Origin: Campylobacter concisus
GTDB lineage: Bacteria; Campylobacterota; Campylobacteria; Campylobacterales; Campylobacteraceae
DNA length: 64,000 nt
NCBI RefSeq assembly: GCF_003048775.2
Contig: NZ_CP049272.1
Coordinates: 1,426,001 to 1,490,000, forward strand
Direction of reading: 5' to 3'
In this document: piece by piece, positions 59,192-64,000 of the stretch
How the letters are laid out: every line of letters begins with the position of its first letter
Numbering within the stretch: the first letter of the stretch is position 1
Notes under the pieces: generated by a model
Databases searched by the model: none
Told to the model about the DNA's origin: nothing
What the model saw: the letters and a program-made list of their open reading frames with translations, nothing else
Position numbers and translations under genes: made by a program

Positions 59192-60634
59192 CTACTTTTC
59201 CTCAAAACTTATATTTATCTTTATGTTCATATCTTTTAGCACATCTCTTAGCGAGCTTTCGTTTAACGACTCATGGACGTGTTTTGTGATCTTTTTGGTT
59301 AGCTCTTCTTTATAGTCAGCATCGATTTTTGTTTCATCGCATGAGCTAGTTTGTGGAGCAATATTTAATCCAAATGCCGCTTGCATCGTATTTTCATCTA
59401 TTTCTTCAATAGACGCTACATCAAAATTTAGGCTACCCAACGTCTCTTCTTTAAAATTTTCTTCTTCAAATACCTCATCTACCATACCTAGATCTTCTTG
59501 AGCAAGGACTTCTTCAGAAATTTCTTCATGATCTTCTTTGACTGGCTCTTTTTCAAGGTCTATATCTTCGTCTAAAGAAATCTCCTCTGTTTCTTTGGTA
59601 GATTCTTTATCTATATCTTCCTCTAAATTTTGACTAGCTTCATCTATCAAATTTAGCTCGCTGCTTTCAGGCTCAAAATTTTCATCACTACCAAAATCAG
59701 TCTCTAGCTCATCAAAATTTTCGCTATCTTCACTAGCTTCTTCGTTTAGCTCTTTATCCAAAGATTCGATCTCACTGAGCTCTTTTTTACTTTGGCTTAT
59801 ATCATCTACAAAATCTTCATTAAGCTCGGCAGTTTCTAAATTTTGAGAATTTTGCTCAACCATTTTATCAAGCTCGTTTTTCGCCTCTTCATCCGCCAAG
59901 TCGCTCTCGCCCATATCATCTATCTCATCCACAAGCGAACTAAGTTCATTAAAGTTATCACTATGCTCTTCTTTTATCACAGGCGGCTCATTATTTTGCT
60001 CTAAGGATTTATCCAGATCTTCTGAATCAGCCATATATTTGCTAGCTATGTCATTTATAATATCATCATCTATGAGTTCAGTGTCTGTTTCATCAAAACT
60101 GATATCTTTATCCTTTAAATCCTCGGTCTCTAGTTCACTTAGCTCCTCTTTTAAAAACTCATCATCTAAAGCCTCATTATCAAATTTATCTGCCTTATCA
60201 TCTTCTTTTGCTAAATTTTCAAGCCCCATGTCAATTTCTGGAAGCTCAAAATTTTCTAAATCATCAAAGTTTTTATTGCTTTCGTCAAAGTCATTAAAAT
60301 TTGCAGACTCATCTAGTCCAAGCTCAAGTTCTTTATCATTGTCAGTATCTTTGTTTTGCTCAAATAAACTAATAAATTCTGTTGGCAAAAAGGGCTTTTC
60401 AAGCATAACATCAGCAAAATCTGGCTTTTCACCGCCTCTAGGTGCTAGATACATTATCTTTTGATTTAAATTAACATCGCTGCTATCCATATCACTATCG
60501 ATGATAATATAATCAAATTGATCTCCAACACTATTAATATCGTCAAATTCGCTATATTCTATGCCTAGTTTATTTAAACTTAACGTTATAAGGCGAGAAA
60601 CTGCTGGGTTTTTGTTTACAAGTGCAACTTTCAT
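59192..60634 (-). CDS. Highly acidic protein with a degenerate receiver-like N-terminal domain
   Basis: The 480-residue protein has no signal peptide or membrane helix. Residues 1 to about 95 look like a receiver fold: KVALVNKNPAVSRLI in place of the acidic pair, DYIIIDSDM at the phospho-acceptor strand and VMLEKPFLPTEFI with the conserved lysine-proline. Residues about 100-410 are extremely rich in Glu, Asp and Ser and probably disordered. The C-terminal about 60 residues are more balanced and include LTKKITKHVHESLNESSLR. It corresponds by position to the C. jejuni acidic protein and the H. pylori poly-E-rich protein between gmk and the flagellar genes. A role at the pole or flagellum is inference. 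Confidence 0.75.
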   Translation of the reverse strand: MKVALVNKNPAVSRLITLSLNKLGIEYSEFDDINSVGDQFDYIIIDSDMDSSDVNLNQKIMYLAPRGGEKPDFADVMLEKPFLPTEFISLFEQNKDTDNDKELELGLDESANFNDFDESNKNFDDLENFELPEIDMGLENLAKEDDKADKFDNEALDDEFLKEELSELETEDLKDKDISFDETDTELIDDDIINDIASKYMADSEDLDKSLEQNNEPPVIKEEHSDNFNELSSLVDEIDDMGESDLADEEAKNELDKMVEQNSQNLETAELNEDFVDDISQSKKELSEIESLDKELNEEASEDSENFDELETDFGSDENFEPESSELNLIDEASQNLEEDIDKESTKETEEISLDEDIDLEKEPVKEDHEEISEEVLAQEDLGMVDEVFEEENFKEETLGSLNFDVASIEEIDENTMQAAFGLNIAPQTSSCDETKIDADYKEELTKKITKHVHESLNESSLRDVLKDMNIKINISFEEK

Positions 60635-60691
60635 AATCCCTCCTTGAAGAGCTTGAGGCTGTATTTTATGATAAATTTCATTGCTATTTAC

Positions 60692-61453
60692 TTAAAAAAA
60701 TAGTGCTGGCATATCGTTTAAAATCTGCACCATCATATCAGTTATGATTTTTATAATGCCAGCTAAAATAGCTATCAAAACCGAAAAGCCGATACTTACC
60801 TTAATAGGATAACCAACGACTAATAGGTTAAATTGTGGCATAGTTTTCATAAGCATGCCAAAAATAGCATCTGAAAGTATAGAAAGCGCGATAATAGGGA
60901 AAGCCAGAACAAATCCAAACATAAAAAGATTGCCAAAGAGCTTTAGGGCGTAGCTCATCACACCGCTTCTTGGATAAAAATCTCCAAGCGGTATAGCAGA
61001 AAGTGAAGTGGAATAAAACTGCAATATTAAATGGTGCCCATCAAGCATCAAAAATGCAAGAAGCGCGATAAAATTTAAAATATTTGCGATCACTGGTGAA
61101 TTTGTACCGGTTTGTGGATCAAGCACTGAAGCCATCGAAAAACCCATAATCATCGAGATCTGCTCGCCAGCCATTTGAAGTATTGCAAAAACGATATTTA
61201 GCAAAAGCCCAGCGCAAAGTCCGAGCATAGCCTCACTTAAAATTTCCATGATCAAAAAATTTATAGCATGCTCATGAGCGTGAGATAATGGAAAAAGCAC
61301 AATACAAAGAGCAAAAACTAGCAAAGTTTTTACGCTAAGCGGGATTTGATTGTGAGAAAAGAATGGAAAAAATACGATAAGCCCACTAAGACGTGCAAAA
61401 AGGAGCATAAAGGTTATGACTTTATCAGCTCCAAAAAACTCGACTAACTCCAT
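60692..61453 (-). CDS. fliR: Flagellar export apparatus protein FliR
   Basis: FliR is part of the FliPQR pore of the flagellar type III secretion system. The 253-residue protein has six hydrophobic helices and the family segments FARLSGLIVFFPFFSHNQIP, AGEQISMIMGFSMASVLDPQTG and GYPIKVSIGF. It is four bases from gpmI and 57 bases from the acidic protein. Other export genes are not in this window. Confidence 0.95.
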   Translation of the reverse strand: MELVEFFGADKVITFMLLFARLSGLIVFFPFFSHNQIPLSVKTLLVFALCIVLFPLSHAHEHAINFLIMEILSEAMLGLCAGLLLNIVFAILQMAGEQISMIMGFSMASVLDPQTGTNSPVIANILNFIALLAFLMLDGHHLILQFYSTSLSAIPLGDFYPRSGVMSYALKLFGNLFMFGFVLAFPIIALSILSDAIFGMLMKTMPQFNLLVVGYPIKVSIGFSVLIAILAGIIKIITDMMVQILNDMPALFF

Positions 61454-61457
61454 TATT

Positions 61458-62921
61458 TTATATTAACGCCTCGTCCATCTCAGCTGGAATTTCAAGCCCC
61501 ATGATCTTTAAAACACTAGGAGCGATATTATTTAGACCGCCGTTTTTTACTTTTTTTACGCCATCAGCCATCACAAAACAAAAGACATCATAAGTCGTGT
61601 GATTTGTCAGTAGCTCACCGCTGCTATCACGCATCTCTTCGCAGTTTCCGTGATCACTCGTGATGATCATCGCATAGTTTTTCTCTTTTGCCTTAGTGTA
61701 AATTTCTCCAAGAGCCGTATCTACTGCCTCTACTGCTTTTATAGCAGCCTCATAGTTGCCAGTATGCCCCACCATATCGCCATTTGCGAAATTTACCACG
61801 ATGAAGTCTTGCTCGTCATCCATGCCTTTTAGTACGGCTTTGCAAACTTCTGCTGCGCTCATCTCTGGCTTCTCGTCGTAGGTTTTTACCTTTGGACTAG
61901 GGATTAGTACCCTCGTTTCATTGCTAGCTAACTCCTCGACGCCACCGTTAAAGAAAAATGTGACGTGGGCGTATTTTTCAGTCTCAGCCGTGTGAAGCTG
62001 CCTTAGTCCAGCCGCTGCTATGACCTCGCTTAGGGTGTTTTTTATCTTTTCATTTTTAAATAGCACTTCAAAATTAAAATTTGCGTCGTATTCGGTCATA
62101 GTAATTAGATTTTTGATAGCAAAAGGTCGCTCAAACTCGCTAAATTTCTCTTCGCCCAGAGCCTCGCAAATCTCTCTTACTCTATCATTTCTAAAATTTA
62201 TAAAGATCACGCCGTCATCTTCGCCCATGCCCTTAAAGCCATTAAAGCTTGCTGGCTTTACAAACTCATCTGTCACGCCCTCATCGTAGCTTTTTTGTAG
62301 ATACTCACTTGGCGATAAGCTGCTTAAATTTGCTCCATTTACCAAGCTATCGTAGGCCTCTTTTACACGTTCCCAGCGTCTATCCCTATCCATCGCGTAA
62401 AATCTTCCACAAACGGTAGCTACCTTAAATTTAGCCTCTAAGCTTTTTATGAAATTTATGCCACTATTTGGGCTAACGTCGCGTCCGTCGGTGATAGCGT
62501 GAGCAAAAACTTCGCAACCATTTTTGCTGGCAAGCTCACACATACCATCAAAATGCTCCATATGTGAGTGCACGCCGCCATCGCTATAAAGCCCTATGAT
62601 GTGAATCTTTTTGCACTTTTTAAAAAGAGTTTTTAGGGCTTCATTTTCTGCTATAGAGCCATCAGCGAAGCTACGTGAAATTTTGACCAAATTTTGATAC
62701 AAAACTCGCCCACTTCCTATGCACATATGCCCTACTTCGCTGTTTCCCATCTGCCCTTCAGGTAGTCCCACAGCGTTTCCAGATGTCTTTATGAGCGAGT
62801 TTGGAATTTCTTTAAAAAATTTCTCATAATTTGGCTTTTTAGCCGCCTCAAATGCGTTAAATTTACCGCTTTTATTAAATCCAATACCATCAGTTATTAT
62901 TAAAATAGTTTTTTGACTCAT
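61458..62921 (-). CDS. gpmI: 2,3-bisphosphoglycerate-independent phosphoglycerate mutase
   Basis: GpmI interconverts 3- and 2-phosphoglycerate using two manganese ions. The 487-residue protein has LIITDGIGFN with a metal aspartate, the nucleophile S61 in MGNSEVGHM, ITDGRDVSPNSG, FINFRNDRVRE and ITSDHGNCEEM. It is divergent from mraY and may be co-transcribed with fliR and the genes behind it. Confidence 0.96.
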   Translation of the reverse strand: MSQKTILIITDGIGFNKSGKFNAFEAAKKPNYEKFFKEIPNSLIKTSGNAVGLPEGQMGNSEVGHMCIGSGRVLYQNLVKISRSFADGSIAENEALKTLFKKCKKIHIIGLYSDGGVHSHMEHFDGMCELASKNGCEVFAHAITDGRDVSPNSGINFIKSLEAKFKVATVCGRFYAMDRDRRWERVKEAYDSLVNGANLSSLSPSEYLQKSYDEGVTDEFVKPASFNGFKGMGEDDGVIFINFRNDRVREICEALGEEKFSEFERPFAIKNLITMTEYDANFNFEVLFKNEKIKNTLSEVIAAAGLRQLHTAETEKYAHVTFFFNGGVEELASNETRVLIPSPKVKTYDEKPEMSAAEVCKAVLKGMDDEQDFIVVNFANGDMVGHTGNYEAAIKAVEAVDTALGEIYTKAKEKNYAMIITSDHGNCEEMRDSSGELLTNHTTYDVFCFVMADGVKKVKNGGLNNIAPSVLKIMGLEIPAEMDEALI

Positions 62922-62963
62922 TTTGAAAATTTATCCTTAATTTTAGATAATTTTTAAGGCCAT

Positions 62964-62969
62964 TATACT
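62964..62969 (+). promoter_or_regulatory. Candidate -10 box for mraY
   Basis: TATACT in GGCCATTATACTAAAATTGC lies 31 bases before the mraY ATG in the 79-base divergent spacer with gpmI; an AAAGG ribosome-binding site follows. Confidence 0.5.
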
Positions 62970-63000
62970 AAAATTGCTTTTTTTAAAAATAAAGGCTCTC

Positions 63001-64000
63001 ATGTTTTACTATATCTATGAAATTTTAAATTTTAATATCTTTCAATACATCACCGTTCGTGCTGGTATCGCTTTTTTCATCGCTTTTGCACTCACAACTT
63101 ATTTGATGCCCAAATTTATCGCTTGGGCAAAGGCAAAAAACGCTGCCCAGCCTATCTATGAGCTTGCCCCGCAAACTCACCAAAAAAAGGCCAAAACGCC
63201 GACCATGGGTGGACTTGTTTTTGTCTTTACAGCCGTACTTTCCACGGTAATTTGCGCAAGGCTTGATAACGCATTTGTCTTAACATCGCTCTTTTGCCTA
63301 GTTTGCTTTACGCTGCTTGGCTACAAGGACGATTACAGTAAAATTTTAGGAGCAAAAAATCACGCCGGCCTAAGCCCAAAAGCAAAACTATTTTTTCAAT
63401 TTCTCATCGCCTTTTTGATCGCATCATTTTTGTACTTTAGCAAAGAGTTAAACACTGAATTTTACCTACCATTTTATAAGCAACCGATCTTTGACATGAA
63501 AATTTTTGCCATTTTCTTTTGGACGCTAGTCATAGTCGCTGCTTCAAATTCGGTAAATTTAACAGACGGGCTTGACGGGCTAGCTACTGTGCCATCGATA
63601 TTTTCACTTTTAACACTTGGCGTTTTTGCTTATATCTGCGGACACGCTGTCTTTAGCTCATATTTACTCTTGCCAAAGATCATAGGCGTTGGCGAAAGCG
63701 TTGTTGTTTCTTCAGCTCTAATTGGCTCATTAATGGGCTTTTTATGGTTTAACTGCCATCCGGCCGAAGTCTTTATGGGTGATAGCGGTAGCTTAAGCGT
63801 TGGAGCATATATTGGTTTTATGGGCGTTGCGACAAAAAACGAAATTTTACTCATCATCATTGGCCTCATCTTTGTGGTTGAAACCCTAAGCGTTATCTTA
63901 CAAGTGGGAAGCTTTAAAATTTTCAAACGCAGAATTTTTCTCATGGCGCCTATACATCACCATTTTGAGATAAAAGGCTGGGCGGAAAATAAGATCATCG
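63001..64000 (+). CDS. mraY: Phospho-N-acetylmuramoyl-pentapeptide-transferase MraY, cut by the window end
   Basis: MraY transfers phospho-MurNAc-pentapeptide to undecaprenyl phosphate, making lipid I for peptidoglycan. The ATG at 63001 opens a frame of 333 codons that runs off the window. It shows [30 protein letters not shown], the [17 protein letters not shown] metal-binding segment, and APIHHHFE near the end, with about nine membrane helices. The ending suggests only about 20 residues are missing. Confidence 0.96.
   Translation, partial: MFYYIYEILNFNIFQYITVRAGIAFFIAFALTTYLMPKFIAWAKAKNAAQPIYELAPQTHQKKAKTPTMGGLVFVFTAVLSTVICARLDNAFVLTSLFCLVCFTLLGYKDDYSKILGAKNHAGLSPKAKLFFQFLIAFLIASFLYFSKELNTEFYLPFYKQPIFDMKIFAIFFWTLVIVAASNSVNLTDGLDGLATVPSIFSLLTLGVFAYICGHAVFSSYLLLPKIIGVGESVVVSSALIGSLMGFLWFNCHPAEVFMGDSGSLSVGAYIGFMGVATKNEILLIIIGLIFVVETLSVILQVGSFKIFKRRIFLMAPIHHHFEIKGWAENKII

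Noticed and set aside
60039-60464. Serine-rich plus-strand open frame opposite the acidic protein
   Set aside because: Its serine and leucine richness is the mirror image of GAA/GAT-rich codons on the other strand.
63630-63944. Antisense open frame within mraY
   Set aside because: The mraY frame carries all family motifs; the opposite frame has no recognisable domain or ribosome-binding site.

Overview
The window is a chromosome segment of a Campylobacter. Gene order matches several C. jejuni neighbourhoods as I recall them: rplY-pth-LptG family-lysA; lpxB-greA-phosphoesterase-cheV-cheA-cheW-serB-tal; the pgl N-glycosylation locus; and fliR-acidic protein-gmk-tatA-argS. A second oligosaccharyltransferase, a Wzx-type flippase in place of ABC-type PglK, and fairly low GC point to a non-thermotolerant species, such as the C. 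concisus/curvus/showae/rectus group. The species call is inference.

Layout. 1-3.4 kb: lysine synthesis, an LPS-transport permease, pth and rplY. 3.5-11.4 kb: one minus-strand run from lpxB to tal that includes the core chemotaxis genes. 11.5-12.9 kb: surE and tcdA on the plus strand. 13.2-19.4 kb: leuA preceded by a leucine-rich leader peptide, then pssA, psd, ftsH, prmA and cheY. 19.4-41.5 kb: a nearly gapless minus-strand run of 20 genes, read from galE to hisA. It holds nucleotide-sugar enzymes, an ecotin-like protease inhibitor, two PglB enzymes, six glycosyltransferases, a flippase, the bacillosamine genes pglC-F, pglG and finally hisH-hisA. 41.6-46.2 kb: a periplasmic LigE-type ligase, tag, a uronate epimerase, a DUF4272 gene and mqo. 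46.3-49.4 kb: a TonB receptor broken by one in-frame stop and a decayed DUF2625 gene. 49.5-53.7 kb: fabI, tpiA, pgk and gap in visibly GC-richer DNA. 53.7-64 kb: a NadD-RsfS fusion, a YeiH exporter, an orphan sugar transferase, argS, tatA, gmk, an acidic protein with a degenerate receiver domain, fliR, gpmI and the start of mraY.

How the genes work together. PglF, PglE and PglD make UDP-diNAc-bacillosamine and PglC loads it on the lipid carrier. PglA, PglJ, two PglH-like enzymes, PglI and a GT25 enzyme extend the chain. The MOP-superfamily protein is the likely flippase, and PglB1 and/or PglB2 transfer the glycan to protein. Three uronate-related sugar enzymes nearby suggest that an acidic sugar enters a surface glycan.

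The strongest less obvious observations are the leuA leader peptide with five consecutive Leu codons and a hairpin over them, the NadD-RsfS fusion with an internal start, the ecotin inside the glycan operon, the multi-frame DUF2625 relic, and the GC-rich glycolytic block. I saw no rRNA, tRNA, CRISPR array, insertion sequence or prophage.
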